64,000 nt of DNA, from contig NZ_CP103371.1 in assembly GCF_024802625.1 (NCBI RefSeq), forward strand, positions 682,001 through 746,000. The letters run 5' to 3'. Below the pieces are notes generated by a model that saw only the letters and a list, made by a program, of their open reading frames with translations, searched no databases and was not told the origin of the DNA. Shown in pieces: positions 9,393 through 19,072 of this stretch; position 1 is the first letter of the stretch; each line of letters begins with the position of its first letter. The DNA is from Massilia sp. H6 (GTDB lineage: Bacteria > Pseudomonadota > Gammaproteobacteria > Burkholderiales > Burkholderiaceae_D). Made by a program: the position numbers and the translations under genes.

Positions 9393-10490
9393 ATGAAGGC
9401 ACTTACTTTCCATGCCGGGCCGCTGGCCCTGGCCCAGATCGGCGCGCACGGACTGCGCGCGCAAGATGTCGCCATCGTCCCGGCTGCCGCGGGCGGGCCG
9501 AAGGGGCTGATCTTCCAGGCGCTCGACGCGTGGATGTTCGGCCAATGGCTGCCCTCGGCCCCGCGCGAGCGCGACCTGATCGGCGCCTCGATCGGCGCCT
9601 GGCGCATGGCCGCCGCCTGCCAGCGCGACCCGGCCAAGGCCTTTGCGCGCCTGGGCGAGCTGTACGCCGGCCAGCGCTACGCCAGCAAGAAGCCATCCCA
9701 GGGCGACATCCATGCAGTCGTGCAGGGCCTGCTGGGCGAATTCGTGCGCGGCCACGAAGACGACATCGTCAACCACCCGCACCACCGCCTGCACCTGCTG
9801 GCCGTGCGCGGCAAGGGCCGGCTGGCCGCGCCAGGCCACGCCGGCGCCGAACTGCGCGGGTTCGCCGCGGCGGCCCTGCACAATGCCGGCTCGCGCGACT
9901 GGCTCGGACGCCTGCTCGAACGCGTGGTAATCGGCGATGGGCGTTCGCAGGCGCCCTGGCTGCGCGAGCGCTTCGACGCTTTCACTACCCATTTTTCTTC
10001 GCTCACACGCGACAACCTGGCCACCGGCTTGCTGGCGTCGGGCACGCTGCCACTCCTGATGAAGCCGGTCACCGATATCGCGCAAGCGCCGCCCGGCAGC
10101 TACTGGGACGGCGGCATCATCGACTACCACCTGGCCTTGCCCTATGCGCGCGCCGCCGGGCAGGCCAAGGGCGACCTGGTGCTCTACCCGCACTTTACCC
10201 AGCACATCGTGCCGGGCTGGCTCGACAAGGGCTTTCCATGGCGCCGCGCCGCACGTGGCGCCAACCGCGGCTGGCTCGATAACGTGCTGATCGTCGCGCC
10301 GTCCGACGACTTCCTGCGCACCCTGCCACGCGGCAAACTGCCAGACCGCGCCGATTTCAAGTTTCACGGACTCGACCATGACGCGCGCATCCGCCACTGG
10401 CAGCGCGCGATGAGTGAGGGGCAGCGGCTGCGGGACGAGTTGGCCGAGTTCGTGGCCAGGCCCGACCTGGCGCGGATTCGGCCGCTCTAG
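9393..10490 (+). CDS. Patatin-like phospholipase family protein
   Basis: 365 residues from ATG 9393. The patatin dyad is visible: GASIGAW with Ser66 in a GxSxG context and DGGIID with Asp239; the oxyanion-hole glycines are GGPKG near residues 32-36. This predicts a Ser-Asp lipid acyl hydrolase. There is no signal peptide. The substrate cannot be read from the sequence. The stop overlaps the stop of the convergent GT51-like gene in a shared CTAG (10487-10490). Confidence 0.85.
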   Translation: MKALTFHAGPLALAQIGAHGLRAQDVAIVPAAAGGPKGLIFQALDAWMFGQWLPSAPRERDLIGASIGAWRMAAACQRDPAKAFARLGELYAGQRYASKKPSQGDIHAVVQGLLGEFVRGHEDDIVNHPHHRLHLLAVRGKGRLAAPGHAGAELRGFAAAALHNAGSRDWLGRLLERVVIGDGRSQAPWLRERFDAFTTHFSSLTRDNLATGLLASGTLPLLMKPVTDIAQAPPGSYWDGGIIDYHLALPYARAAGQAKGDLVLYPHFTQHIVPGWLDKGFPWRRAARGANRGWLDNVLIVAPSDDFLRTLPRGKLPDRADFKFHGLDHDARIRHWQRAMSEGQRLRDELAEFVARPDLARIRPL

Positions 10491-11179
10491 CGCGGGGCCG
10501 TGGTGTCGCAGGCGTCGAAATCGGTATCGAACCACCCATCAGGCTTGCACGCGCCCGACAGCAGGGCCTCGATGCGCCGCGACCGCTGCGCCAGCGCCGC
10601 GGGATCGCGCACCGGGTGGAACTGGTTCGGGGCCTTGATCATTGCGACCAGGGTGACGAATTCGTGTTCGGTGGCGGCCTCGAGCGGCTTGCCAAGGTGA
10701 GCCTGCGCCGCCTGGGGAAGTCCCCGCAGCTGCCGGCCCTGGTGGGTGCCCATATAGACGCTGGCCGTGTAGCGCGCCAGCAGTTCGTGCTTGGTCAGCC
10801 GGGCATCGATCACCAGCGCCATGACATCGCGCCCCAGGTCGATGCGTTTGCAGCAGGCAAATACGCGTTGATACATCGACTGCAGGGCGCCCCGCACGCC
10901 GTCGAGCTGTCCGCGCTGCAAGAATACGTCGCGCGCGACGGCCGAGGAAATCGTCGCCAGCCCCTGGCCGGTGCCGATACTCAGGCCATAGTGTCCGAAG
11001 AAGCCGGGGGCCTCGACCCGCAGCAGGATGGCGCTCTGGCGCTGCGACAGGGGCGCCAACTGCGGCACCGGCACCGAGGCGAGGGCGGCGTCGAATGACA
11101 CCCATGCCCAGAGCGCGGCCATCGCCAGGTAGGCGAGGATGAGAGTAGGGGCAAGCAAGAGGATGCGGGAGCGTTTCAT
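10487..11179 (-). CDS. Degenerate GT51 (peptidoglycan glycosyltransferase-like) membrane protein
   Basis: 230 residues: an N-terminal membrane anchor ([21 protein letters not shown]), then a region resembling MtgA-type GT51 domains. The first motif is recognisable ([12 protein letters not shown], compare EDxxFxxHxG) and keeps the Glu but has lost the Asp. The second motif keeps TIS but lacks the usual TQQ; later family-like pieces are [20 protein letters not shown] and [10 protein letters not shown]. The third-motif Glu is not evident. It may be a pseudo-enzyme or a divergent transglycosylase. The stop codon overlaps the patatin gene. Confidence 0.6.
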   Translation of the reverse strand: MKRSRILLLAPTLILAYLAMAALWAWVSFDAALASVPVPQLAPLSQRQSAILLRVEAPGFFGHYGLSIGTGQGLATISSAVARDVFLQRGQLDGVRGALQSMYQRVFACCKRIDLGRDVMALVIDARLTKHELLARYTASVYMGTHQGRQLRGLPQAAQAHLGKPLEAATEHEFVTLVAMIKAPNQFHPVRDPAALAQRSRRIEALLSGACKPDGWFDTDFDACDTTAPR

Positions 11180-11347
11180 GAGACAGGATGGCAGGAGTCA
11201 TCGAAGCGGCCCCATTCTACCCATTGCCTGGCCGGCGTCCCGGCACGCCGCTTTTTTCGGCAACCTGCTCCTTCCGCGGTTACAATGTGGGGTTTTGGAG
11301 CCGGGCTTTCATTCCGCTCCGCGTCCACCGAATCAGAAAGAATTCCC

Positions 11348-12439
11348 ATGAGTCTCCAATGCGGCATCGTCGGCCTGCCTAACGTCGGCAAGTCCACCCT
11401 GTTCAACGCCCTGACCAAGGCCGGCATCCCGGCCGAGAACTACCCGTTCTGCACGATCGAGCCGAACGTCGGCGTGGTCGAGGTGCCGGATCCGCGCATG
11501 CAGGCGCTGGCCGATATCGTCAAGCCGGAGCGCATGGTGCCTGCCATCGTCGAATTCGTGGACATCGCCGGCCTGGTGGCGGGCGCGTCGAAAGGCGAGG
11601 GCCTGGGCAATCAGTTCCTGTCGCACATCCGCGAAACCGACGCCATCGTCAACGTGGTGCGTTGCTTCGAAGATGACAACGTGATCCACGTCTCCGGCAA
11701 GGTCAACCCGATCGACGACATCGAGGTCATCCAGACCGAGCTGGCGCTGGCCGACCTGACCGCCGTCGAAAAGGCGATCCACCGCGAGAACAAGAAGGCC
11801 CGTTCGGGCGACAAGGACGCGGCCAAGCTGGTCGCGATGTGCGAGCGCATCCTGCCGCACCTGAACGAAGGCCAGCCAGTGCGCACCATGGGCCTGGACG
11901 CCGACGAGATGGCCCTGATCCGTGACCTGCACCTGATCACCGCCAAGCCGGCCATGTACGTGGCCAATGTCTCCGACACCGGCTTTACCAACAACCCGCT
12001 GCTGGACCAGCTGACCGAATTTGCGAAGAAGCAGAACGCGCCGATCGTGGCAATTTCCGCCGCCATCGAAGCCGAAATCGCCGAGATGGAAGATGCGGAC
12101 AAGAAAGACTTCCTGTCCGACATGGGCATGGACGAGCCGGGCCTGGATCGCCTGATCCGCGCCGCCTACAAGCTGCTCGGCCTGCAGACCTATTTCACCG
12201 CCGGCGTCAAGGAAGTGCGCGCCTGGACCGTGAAGGTCGGCGCCACCGCACCACAAGCCGCGGGCGTGATCCACACCGACTTCGAGCGCGGCTTTATTCG
12301 AGCCCAGACCATTGCCTATGACGACTACATCGCCCTGAAGGGCGAAGCCGGCGCCAAGGAAGCGGGCAAGATGCGCGCCGAGGGCAAGGAGTACGTGGTC
12401 AAGGATGGGGATGTGCTGAACTTCCTGTTCAACGTCTGA
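11348..12439 (+). CDS. ychF: Redox-regulated ATPase YchF (Obg-related)
   Basis: P-loop protein that prefers ATP, binds ribosomes and modulates stress responses. 363 residues. The ATG at 11348 gives [17 protein letters not shown], the G1 motif right at the N-terminus, plus [10 protein letters not shown] (G3). The central coiled-coil and the C-terminal TGS domain ([21 protein letters not shown]) are present. It ends at the family's conserved [16 protein letters not shown]. Confidence 0.97.
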   Translation: MSLQCGIVGLPNVGKSTLFNALTKAGIPAENYPFCTIEPNVGVVEVPDPRMQALADIVKPERMVPAIVEFVDIAGLVAGASKGEGLGNQFLSHIRETDAIVNVVRCFEDDNVIHVSGKVNPIDDIEVIQTELALADLTAVEKAIHRENKKARSGDKDAAKLVAMCERILPHLNEGQPVRTMGLDADEMALIRDLHLITAKPAMYVANVSDTGFTNNPLLDQLTEFAKKQNAPIVAISAAIEAEIAEMEDADKKDFLSDMGMDEPGLDRLIRAAYKLLGLQTYFTAGVKEVRAWTVKVGATAPQAAGVIHTDFERGFIRAQTIAYDDYIALKGEAGAKEAGKMRAEGKEYVVKDGDVLNFLFNV

Positions 12440-12454
12440 TCGACGTTGCAATCG

Positions 12455-12478
12455 AGGGCCCTGCGGGGCCCTTTTTTT
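12455..12478 (+). terminator. Rho-independent terminator after ychF
   Basis: AGGGCCC (12455-12461), loop TGCG, GGGCCCT (12466-12472), then a T7 run. A strong, compact intrinsic terminator. Confidence 0.93.
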
Positions 12479-12495
12479 GTCTGGAGCATTGTCGA

Positions 12496-13259
12496 ATGAT
12501 GAACAACACGATGACACTGGCTGCCCTCGCACTGATAGGTGCTGCGGCGTCCAACGCTGCTATGGCGCAGGATGCCATCACCTGCACCTCCTGCGACGAA
12601 TGGAACCAGCCCACTACCCCCTTCAACATCCACGGCAACACCTACTACGTCGGCACCGCCGGACTGTCCGCCGTGCTGGTCACTGGCCCGCAAGGCCACG
12701 TCCTGTTAGATGGCGCGTTGCCGCAATCGGCGCCGCTAATTCAGAAGAACATCGAAGCGCTCGGTTTCAAGATGACGGACGTTAAGCTCATCCTGAATTC
12801 GCACGCCCACTTCGACCACGCCGGCGGCCTGGCCGCCTTGCAGCGTGCCAGCGGCGCGACCATCGCCCACAGTCCGCATGGCGCCCAGGTGCTGCGCGAC
12901 GGCACGCCGGGCACGGACGATCCGCAGTACGATCCGAACGAGCGCTTTACCATTGCGAAAGTCGCGCAGGTAAAAGAAGTCGAGGATGGCGCCACCCTGG
13001 CGGTCGGCCCGCTGCGCTTTACGGTCCACTATACGCCCGGCCACACGTCCGGCGGCACCACCTGAGCCTGAAGTGCGATATCGTGATCGCCGCCCATCCT
13101 GCCGCCACCGACGCCTTCGGCAAGGCTGCCGCCAGGACCGCGCAATCGAACCCCTTCATCGATCCGGATGGCTGCCGCAAGCTCGCAGCTGGCGCGACGC
13201 GCAACCTTAACGCCCGCTTGCAGCGCGAACGCGACGAAAAGGCGAAAGCGGCCCGCTGA
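12496..13259 (+). pseudogene. Subclass B3 metallo-beta-lactamase, broken by an internal deletion
   Basis: The 5' part (12496-13065) encodes a signal peptide ending AAMAQ and a B3-like core with zinc ligands in NSHAHFDHAGG (His103, His105, Asp107, His108) and His183 in TPGHTSGGTT, then stops at TGA 13063. The family C-terminus resumes one frame over from about 13068: LKCDIVIAAHPAATDAF, with the final zinc-ligand-type His in AHP, then a GCRKLA segment and NARLQRERDEKAKAAR ending at 13257-13259. In intact B3 enzymes about 45-50 residues separate these parts (the WxW...YADSL region). They are absent, and the frames differ, so this looks like a deletion. Neither piece should be active. Confidence 0.85.
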
Positions 13260-13319
13260 CCGTGCCTTTGGCGGCATTGCCTGCCATACTGTCGGCCTTT
13301 ATCCGCAAGGTTTGACAGC

Positions 13320-14165
13320 ATGGCTACCGTGACCGAACTCGTTATTTACCCGATCAAGTCCTGCGCCGGCATCGAGGTAGAAGAGGCGCAATGCGGCATC
13401 GATGGTTTGTTCGCGCAGGGCGTGCACGACCGCGAATGGATGCTGGTCACGCGCGAAGGGCTGTTCCTGACCCAGCGCGAGTTCCCGCGCATGGCGCTGG
13501 TGACGCCCCGCATCGCCGGCGACGCGCTCGATCTCGATGCACCTGGCATGCCGCTGCTGCGCCTGCCGCTGGCGCACGATGCGGGCGCACCGACGATCAC
13601 GGTGCAAATCTGGGACGACCACATCGCCGCCGCCGATTGCGGCGACGCCGCCGCCGCCTGGTTCGCTGCTGTTCTCGGCACGGATTGCCGGCTAGTGCGC
13701 TTTCGCCCGGACACGCAGCGTGCGACCAGCACCAAATGGACCGGCGGCGCCCCGGCGGCAACCCGCTTCGCCGACGCTTACCCGATCCTGCTGATTGGCC
13801 AGGCGTCGCTCGACGACCTGAACGCGAAGCTGGTCAACGCCGGCCGCGCGTCTTTGCCCATGAACCGCTTTCGCCCGAACCTGGTGGTCGATGGCCTCGA
13901 CGCCTTTGAAGAAGATTTCCTGGCCTCGCTGGACGCGGGCGGATTGATGCTGCGGCCGGTGAAACCCTGTGCGCGCTGCCCGATCCCGGCGATCGACCAG
14001 GCCACGGGCAGCATCGGCCCCGACCCGCTCGACATCTTGCAGTCCTACCGCGCCAACCCGCGCATGGATGGCGCGGTCTGCATGGGCATGAATTGCATCG
14101 TCGCCCAGGGCGCGGGGCGGCGCCTGCGCGTCGGCCAGGAGCTGGAAACCACGCTGAGGTTTTGA
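13320..14165 (+). CDS. MOSC domain-containing protein
   Basis: 281 residues with a MOSC N-terminal beta-barrel (VTELVIYPIKSCAGIEVEEA, DREWMLVTREGLFLTQRE) and a C-terminal MOSC domain (NRFRPNLVVDGL, CARCPIPAIDQATG). The Cys in the CARCP loop is at the position where these proteins bind a molybdenum cofactor sulfur. Likely a Moco-dependent oxidoreductase of the mARC/YcbX type; the substrate is unknown. ATG at 13320 follows a weak AGG (13308). Confidence 0.9.
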   Translation: MATVTELVIYPIKSCAGIEVEEAQCGIDGLFAQGVHDREWMLVTREGLFLTQREFPRMALVTPRIAGDALDLDAPGMPLLRLPLAHDAGAPTITVQIWDDHIAAADCGDAAAAWFAAVLGTDCRLVRFRPDTQRATSTKWTGGAPAATRFADAYPILLIGQASLDDLNAKLVNAGRASLPMNRFRPNLVVDGLDAFEEDFLASLDAGGLMLRPVKPCARCPIPAIDQATGSIGPDPLDILQSYRANPRMDGAVCMGMNCIVAQGAGRRLRVGQELETTLRF

Positions 14166-14190
14166 CCGGGCGTAAAAATTTTGTGTCGCA

Positions 14191-14220
14191 AAATCGCCCA
14201 TCTTCGGGCGGTTTTCGTTT
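14191..14220 (+). terminator. Terminator after the MOSC gene
   Basis: AAATCGCCC and GGGCGGTTTT form a short stem around ATCTTC, followed by CGTTTT. Confidence 0.65.
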
Positions 14221-14273
14221 TCAAGGCCGGTCAGATGGCGTAATGTTACGGGTATTGCTGAAAGGAATTTTCG

Positions 14274-15392
14274 ATGCACGAGCCAGATACGCTAACGCGA
14301 GAACTGATGTTGGAGAACGAGACCCTGCGTTCCCGCATGACGTACCTGCTCGAGCAAGCCGAACGCAACCATTCGATCATGACGCGTCACCAGGCTTTCG
14401 ACCTGCAGATCGTTGGCGCCGGGTCGTTCCAGGAACTGGTGACGACGATTTTCCGCACGCTGCCGGTCATCTCCGAACTCGATACGGTAACGCTGTCGCT
14501 GGTCGATCCCGACGCCGACATCTATACCGTCATGCACAAGCTGGGCGTCGACTATGAGCAGCTGCCCGACCTGAGTTTCTGCGAGCATGCCAGCGAACTC
14601 GGTTTCGACCATGTCGAGGGATGTCCGCCGCGCCCGCTGCTCGGGCCTTATGCGCCGTCGCAGCACTGCGCGATGTTTCCGCACCCGCCAGCCGGGCTGC
14701 AGACCGTGGCGCTGGTGCCGCTGCTGCGCAATGCACGCCTGATCGGCAGCCTGAACCTGGGCAGCGCCGATGCGGGCCGCTTCACGCCGGCGCTGGGCAC
14801 CGATTTTCTCGAGCACATGGGGTCGATCATCGCGATCTGCCTCGAGAACGTCATCAGTAACGAAATGCTCAAGTTCATCGGGCTGACCGATGCGCTCACC
14901 GGGGTCTACAACCGGCGCTACATCGACCGCCGCCTGGTGGAAGAGATCGCGCGCGCGCGCCGCCAGAGTTACCGCATCTCGTGCATGTACATCGATATCG
15001 ATCACTTCAAGAAAGTGAACGACTCGGTCGGGCATGGCGGCGGCGACGACGTGCTGCGCGAGGTGGCGGCGCGCATCAAGGCCGAGCTGCGCATTTCGGA
15101 TGCGCTCGGGCGCTTCGGCGGCGAAGAGTTCGTGGTGCTGCTGATCGATGCGAACCTGGACAGCGCCAGCGTGGTGGCGCAGCGGATTCGCGCCAGCGTT
15201 GCCGCCACGCCGATGCAACTGTCGAGCGGCGAGCATGTAACGGTAACGGTGTCGATCGGCGTGGCCACGCTCGATGATTTCGAGCGCGACCACGCCATCG
15301 AGGGCGTGGCGCAAGAACTGGTGGCACAGGCCGATACAGCCTTGTATCGCGCCAAAGCCGATGGGCGCAACAGAGTCGTCACGATCTCCTAG
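14274..15392 (+). CDS. Diguanylate cyclase with N-terminal GAF/DUF484-like sensor
   Basis: 372 residues. Residues 1-35 are a likely coiled-coil (LTRELMLENETLRSRMTYLLEQAE), 40-200 a GAF/DUF484-like sensory domain (HCAMFPHPPAGLQTVALVPLL, GSLNLGSADAGRF), and about 210-370 a GGDEF domain. The active site is GGEEF (residues 282-286), and the inhibitory I-site RISD (273-276) is at the right distance, so catalysis and product inhibition are predicted. It should make c-di-GMP in the cytosol. The N-terminal ligand is unknown. The downstream neighbour is convergent. Confidence 0.92.
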   Translation: MHEPDTLTRELMLENETLRSRMTYLLEQAERNHSIMTRHQAFDLQIVGAGSFQELVTTIFRTLPVISELDTVTLSLVDPDADIYTVMHKLGVDYEQLPDLSFCEHASELGFDHVEGCPPRPLLGPYAPSQHCAMFPHPPAGLQTVALVPLLRNARLIGSLNLGSADAGRFTPALGTDFLEHMGSIIAICLENVISNEMLKFIGLTDALTGVYNRRYIDRRLVEEIARARRQSYRISCMYIDIDHFKKVNDSVGHGGGDDVLREVAARIKAELRISDALGRFGGEEFVVLLIDANLDSASVVAQRIRASVAATPMQLSSGEHVTVTVSIGVATLDDFERDHAIEGVAQELVAQADTALYRAKADGRNRVVTIS

Positions 15393-15433
15393 GCTGCGCA
15401 CAAAACCGGCCCAGCCTATGGGCTACCGGATTT

Positions 15434-17413
15434 CTACAGCAAACGGCTTTCCGCCCGGTTTACCGCTTCTCCCGCTCCACGCAGTACCAGCACATCGCCT
15501 ACCAGCAGCAGCGTCTGCGGCGTCCAGCCCAGGCTCTGGCCATTGCGACGCAGCGTCGTGACTTCGGCGCCGACTTCTTCCAGCGCCATCTCGGCGATGC
15601 GCTTGCCGACCGCGGCCGCTTCGCTGCGCAGGGTCACCGAATGCAGGCGCACATAAGTGTGTTCGGGATCGTCCGAGACGTCTCCGGCACCATGGAAGTA
15701 GCCACGCAACGAGGCATAGCGTTCGTCGCGCGCGTTCTGCACGCGGTGCACCACGCGGCGCAGCGGCACGCCCATTACCACCAGCGCATGCGAGGCGAGC
15801 ATCAGGCTGCTCTCGAGCGCCTCCGGCACCACTTCGGTGGCGCCGGCCTTTTTCAGGATATCGAGATCGCTGTCGTCATGGGCACGCACGATCACCGGCA
15901 GGTTCGGCGCCAGCTCGTGCACCAGGTGCAGCACCTTCAGCGCCAGGGGAGTATTGGCGGAGGTGATCACCAGCGCACTGGCGCGGTTGATGCCGGCCGC
16001 GATCAGGGCTTCGCGGCGCGCGGCGTCGCCGTAGGACACGTTGGCGCCGGCAGCCTGCGCTTCTTGTACCCGTTCGGGGTCCAGGTCGAGCGCATACCAG
16101 GGCAGCTTTTCTTCGCTGAGCATGGTTGCCAGGCTCTGGCCGCTGCGGCCAAAGCCGAGGATGATCACATGCTTGTGGGTTTTCATGGTGCGGCTCGCGA
16201 GCTGGGTCAGCTGCAGCGATTGGGCCATCCATTCGTTGACAGCCACCTTCAGCACCAGCTTGTCCATGTTCTGGATCACGAAGGGCGCCAGCAGCATCGA
16301 TAGCACCATCGAGGCCAGCACCAGCTGGATCAGGAAGGGATCGATCAGCTTCGAGCCCGAGGCCAGGTTCAGCAGCACAAAGCCGAATTCGCCGGCCTGG
16401 GCCAGCGCCAGGCCGGTGCGCATCGATACGCCGTCGCGCGAGCCAAAGGCCTTGGCCAGCAAGGCGATGATCGCGAACTTGAGCAGTACCGGGAACACCA
16501 GCAACGCCAGTACCAGCCACCAGTGCTCCAGCACCAGCCTGACATTGAGCAGCATGCCCACCGTAATAAAGAACAGCCCGAGCAGCACATCGCGGAAGGG
16601 CTTGATGTCTTCTTCCACCTGGTGCTTGTACTGGGTTTCAGAGATCAGCATGCCGGCGACAAACGCGCCCAGCGCCAGCGACAGGCCGGCCTGCTCGGTA
16701 ACCCAGGCCAGGCCGAGCGTCACCAGCAGCAGGTTGAGCATGAACAGCTCTTGCGAGCGGCGCTTGGCGACGATGGTGAACCAGTTGCGCATCAGCTTCT
16801 GGCCAAAGATCAGGAGCAGGGCCAGCACGAAGGCGGCCTTGACGGCGGCCCAGCCGAGCGTTACCACCAGTTCTTCGGGCGGGCGCGCCAGCGACGGGAT
16901 CATGATCAGGAGCGGCACCACGGCCAGGTCCTGGAACAGCAAGATGCCGATGATGCGGCGGCCATGTTCGCTCTCGAGCTCGAGCCGCTCGGTCAGCATC
17001 TTGACCACGATCGCGGTCGACGACATGGCCAGCGCGCCGCCCAGCGCGAACGCCGCCTGCCAGCTCACGTGCAGATCGGGCGCCCAGTAAGAGATGAACA
17101 GGGCGCAGCCCATGGCCACGGCGATGGTCACCACCACCTGCGCCAGGCCGAGCCCGAATACGATGCGCCGCATCGACTTGAGCTGGGCCAGCGAGAACTC
17201 GAGCCCGATCGAAAACATCAGGAAAACCACGCCGAATTCGGCCAGCGTACGGGTGGCCGGACTGTCCTCGGCCAGCGCCAGCGCGTGGGGGCCGATGATC
17301 ACGCCGACGGCCAGGTAGCCGAGCATCGGCGGCAGGTGCAGCATCCGGAAAGCGACTACGCCGAGTACGGCGCAGCCCAGCAGGAGCAGGGTCAGTTCAA
17401 GTCCGGAATGCAT
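15434..17413 (-). CDS. CPA2 monovalent cation:H+ antiporter with RCK domain (KefB/KefC/YbaL type)
   Basis: 659 residues. About twelve hydrophobic helices fill residues 1-385 (for example LGYLAVGVIIGPHALAL and FGVVFLMFSIGLEFSL). A TrkA-N nucleotide-binding domain follows (HVIILGFGRSGQSLATML), with a Rossmann glycine motif, then a C-terminal TrkA-C domain ending near GDVLVLRG. Glutathione-gated KefC or YbaL-like exchange of K+ for H+ is likely; the gating ligand is not readable. It is divergent from kdsD. Confidence 0.92.
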   Translation of the reverse strand: MHSGLELTLLLLGCAVLGVVAFRMLHLPPMLGYLAVGVIIGPHALALAEDSPATRTLAEFGVVFLMFSIGLEFSLAQLKSMRRIVFGLGLAQVVVTIAVAMGCALFISYWAPDLHVSWQAAFALGGALAMSSTAIVVKMLTERLELESEHGRRIIGILLFQDLAVVPLLIMIPSLARPPEELVVTLGWAAVKAAFVLALLLIFGQKLMRNWFTIVAKRRSQELFMLNLLLVTLGLAWVTEQAGLSLALGAFVAGMLISETQYKHQVEEDIKPFRDVLLGLFFITVGMLLNVRLVLEHWWLVLALLVFPVLLKFAIIALLAKAFGSRDGVSMRTGLALAQAGEFGFVLLNLASGSKLIDPFLIQLVLASMVLSMLLAPFVIQNMDKLVLKVAVNEWMAQSLQLTQLASRTMKTHKHVIILGFGRSGQSLATMLSEEKLPWYALDLDPERVQEAQAAGANVSYGDAARREALIAAGINRASALVITSANTPLALKVLHLVHELAPNLPVIVRAHDDSDLDILKKAGATEVVPEALESSLMLASHALVVMGVPLRRVVHRVQNARDERYASLRGYFHGAGDVSDDPEHTYVRLHSVTLRSEAAAVGKRIAEMALEEVGAEVTTLRRNGQSLGWTPQTLLLVGDVLVLRGAGEAVNRAESRLL

Positions 17414-17477
17414 CGTCCCCAGGGGTCATTGTCTTAGTTTGTTACGACTGGCAAGTTTTTTGCTTACCCAATTCGTT

Positions 17478-17483
17478 TATACT
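17478..17483 (+). promoter_or_regulatory. Candidate -10 box before kdsD
   Basis: TATACT in an AT-rich stretch upstream of kdsD; no good -35 at 16-18 bp. A start near 17490 would favour ATG 17514 as the translation start. Confidence 0.35.
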
Positions 17484-17513
17484 GCGATGATGAGTGTAAC
17501 CGATGAAAAAACA

Positions 17514-18512
17514 ATGCTGAAAAGTTTCGACACCGACCAGGCCCGCCGCATGCTGGAGCTTGGCCGCGAGACCCTTGCCATCGAAGCGGATGCGATCCGC
17601 GCGCTGCATGCACGCCTGGGCGACGACGACCATTTCGTGCGCGCGGTACAGCTGCTGTACGGCTGCACCGGCCGCGTGGTGGTGTCGGGCATGGGCAAAT
17701 CGGGCCACATCGGCCGCAAGATCGCCGCCACGCTGGCCTCGACCGGCACCCCGGCCATGTTCGTGCACCCGGGCGAGGCCGCGCACGGCGACCTGGGCAT
17801 GGTCACCGCGCAGGATGTGTTCATCGCCATCTCGAACTCGGGCGAATCGTCCGAGCTGCTGGAAATTTTGCCAGCTGTCAAAAGAATGGGCAGCCAGGTC
17901 ATTTCCATGACCGGCAAGCCGGCTTCGCGCCTGGCCAGGCTGTCCGAGATCCACCTCGATATCTCGGTGGCCAAAGAAGCCTGCACCCTCAACCTGGCGC
18001 CGACTACCAGCACCACCGTCACGCTGGCGATGGGCGACGCGCTGGCCGTGTCGCTGCTCGACGCGCGCGGCTTTCGCGAAGAAGATTTCGCCATGTCGCA
18101 CCCGGGCGGCGCCCTTGGCCGGCGCCTGCTGACCCATGTGCGCGACGTCATGCGTAGTGGCGAGGCCATTCCCGCGGTGGCCCCTGACACGCCGCTGGCC
18201 ACAGCGCTGCTCGAAGTGTCCCAGAAGGGCATGGGCATGACCGCCGTGGTCGACGCCGAAGGTCGTCCGGTCGGGGTGTTCACCGATGGCGACTTGCGCC
18301 GCCTGATCGAACGCCTGCACGACTTTTCGAATATCCTGATCCGCGACGTGATGCATGCCGGGCCGCGGACCGTCCATCCGGAGCAGCTCGCGGTCGATGC
18401 CGTGGCCGTGATGGAAGAATTTCGCATCAACCAGATGCTGGTGGTCGATGCCGACGGACGCCTGGTGGGCGCGCTCCATATCCACGACCTGACCCGCGCC
18501 AAGGTGATCTAA
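17514..18512 (+). CDS. kdsD: D-arabinose-5-phosphate isomerase (KdsD/KpsF)
   Basis: Converts ribulose-5-phosphate to arabinose-5-phosphate, the first KDO step. A SIS domain (VVVSGMGKSGHIGRKIAATLAS, ISNSGESSELL) is followed by two CBS repeats (VTDGDLRR-type FTDGDLRRLIER and INQMLVVDADGRLVGALHIHDL). ATG 17514 gives 332 residues, closest to the usual 325-330; ATGs at 17487 and 17490 would add eight or nine residues. The stop overlaps the kdsC start (TAATG), so the two are coupled. Confidence 0.95.
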   Translation: MLKSFDTDQARRMLELGRETLAIEADAIRALHARLGDDDHFVRAVQLLYGCTGRVVVSGMGKSGHIGRKIAATLASTGTPAMFVHPGEAAHGDLGMVTAQDVFIAISNSGESSELLEILPAVKRMGSQVISMTGKPASRLARLSEIHLDISVAKEACTLNLAPTTSTTVTLAMGDALAVSLLDARGFREEDFAMSHPGGALGRRLLTHVRDVMRSGEAIPAVAPDTPLATALLEVSQKGMGMTAVVDAEGRPVGVFTDGDLRRLIERLHDFSNILIRDVMHAGPRTVHPEQLAVDAVAVMEEFRINQMLVVDADGRLVGALHIHDLTRAKVI

Positions 18513-19054
18513 TGAACGCTCAACCGACCCCGCTCGACCATGTGCAGCGCGCCGCGCGTGTCAAGGTCATGATTTTCGATGTCGACGGCGTGCTCACCGA
18601 CGGCAGCCTTACCTACGGTCCGGACGGCGAAGTCACCAAGACCTTCAATGTACTCGACGGCCTCGGCATCCAGCTGCTCGGCAAGTCCGGCGTGCAGACC
18701 GCGATCATCAGCGCGCGCCTGTCGCCGGTGGTGGTCAAGCGGGCCAGCGACCTTGGCATCGCCCACGTCTACCAGGGCATCCACGACAAGCGCATCGGCT
18801 TTGCCAAGCTGCTCGAGGCCACCGGGGTCAGCGCAGAGCAATGCGGCTATATCGGCGACGACGTAATCGACCTGCCGCTGCTGACCAAGGTGGGCTTCGC
18901 GGTGGCGGTGCCGTCGGGCCACCCGGACGTGCAGCACCGCGCGCATTACGTCACCAAGAACGCGGGCGGACGCGGCGCCGTGCGCGAGGTATGCGACCTG
19001 GTCATGCGTGCCCAGGGTACTTACGAACAGGCGCTCGCGCCATATCTTGCATAG
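18512..19054 (+). CDS. kdsC: 3-deoxy-D-manno-octulosonate 8-phosphate phosphatase (KdsC)
   Basis: HAD-superfamily phosphatase that makes KDO from KDO-8-P. 180 residues. Motif I is MIFDVDGVLTDG (nucleophile Asp23, acid/base Asp25), motif II ISAR, motif III with Lys in KRIG, and motif IV YIGDDVIDLP. The start ATG overlaps the kdsD stop by one base. It is followed 18 bp later by lptC. Confidence 0.96.
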   Translation: MNAQPTPLDHVQRAARVKVMIFDVDGVLTDGSLTYGPDGEVTKTFNVLDGLGIQLLGKSGVQTAIISARLSPVVVKRASDLGIAHVYQGIHDKRIGFAKLLEATGVSAEQCGYIGDDVIDLPLLTKVGFAVAVPSGHPDVQHRAHYVTKNAGGRGAVREVCDLVMRAQGTYEQALAPYLA

Positions 19055-19072
19055 GCGTTCGCGCAGCTAGCC

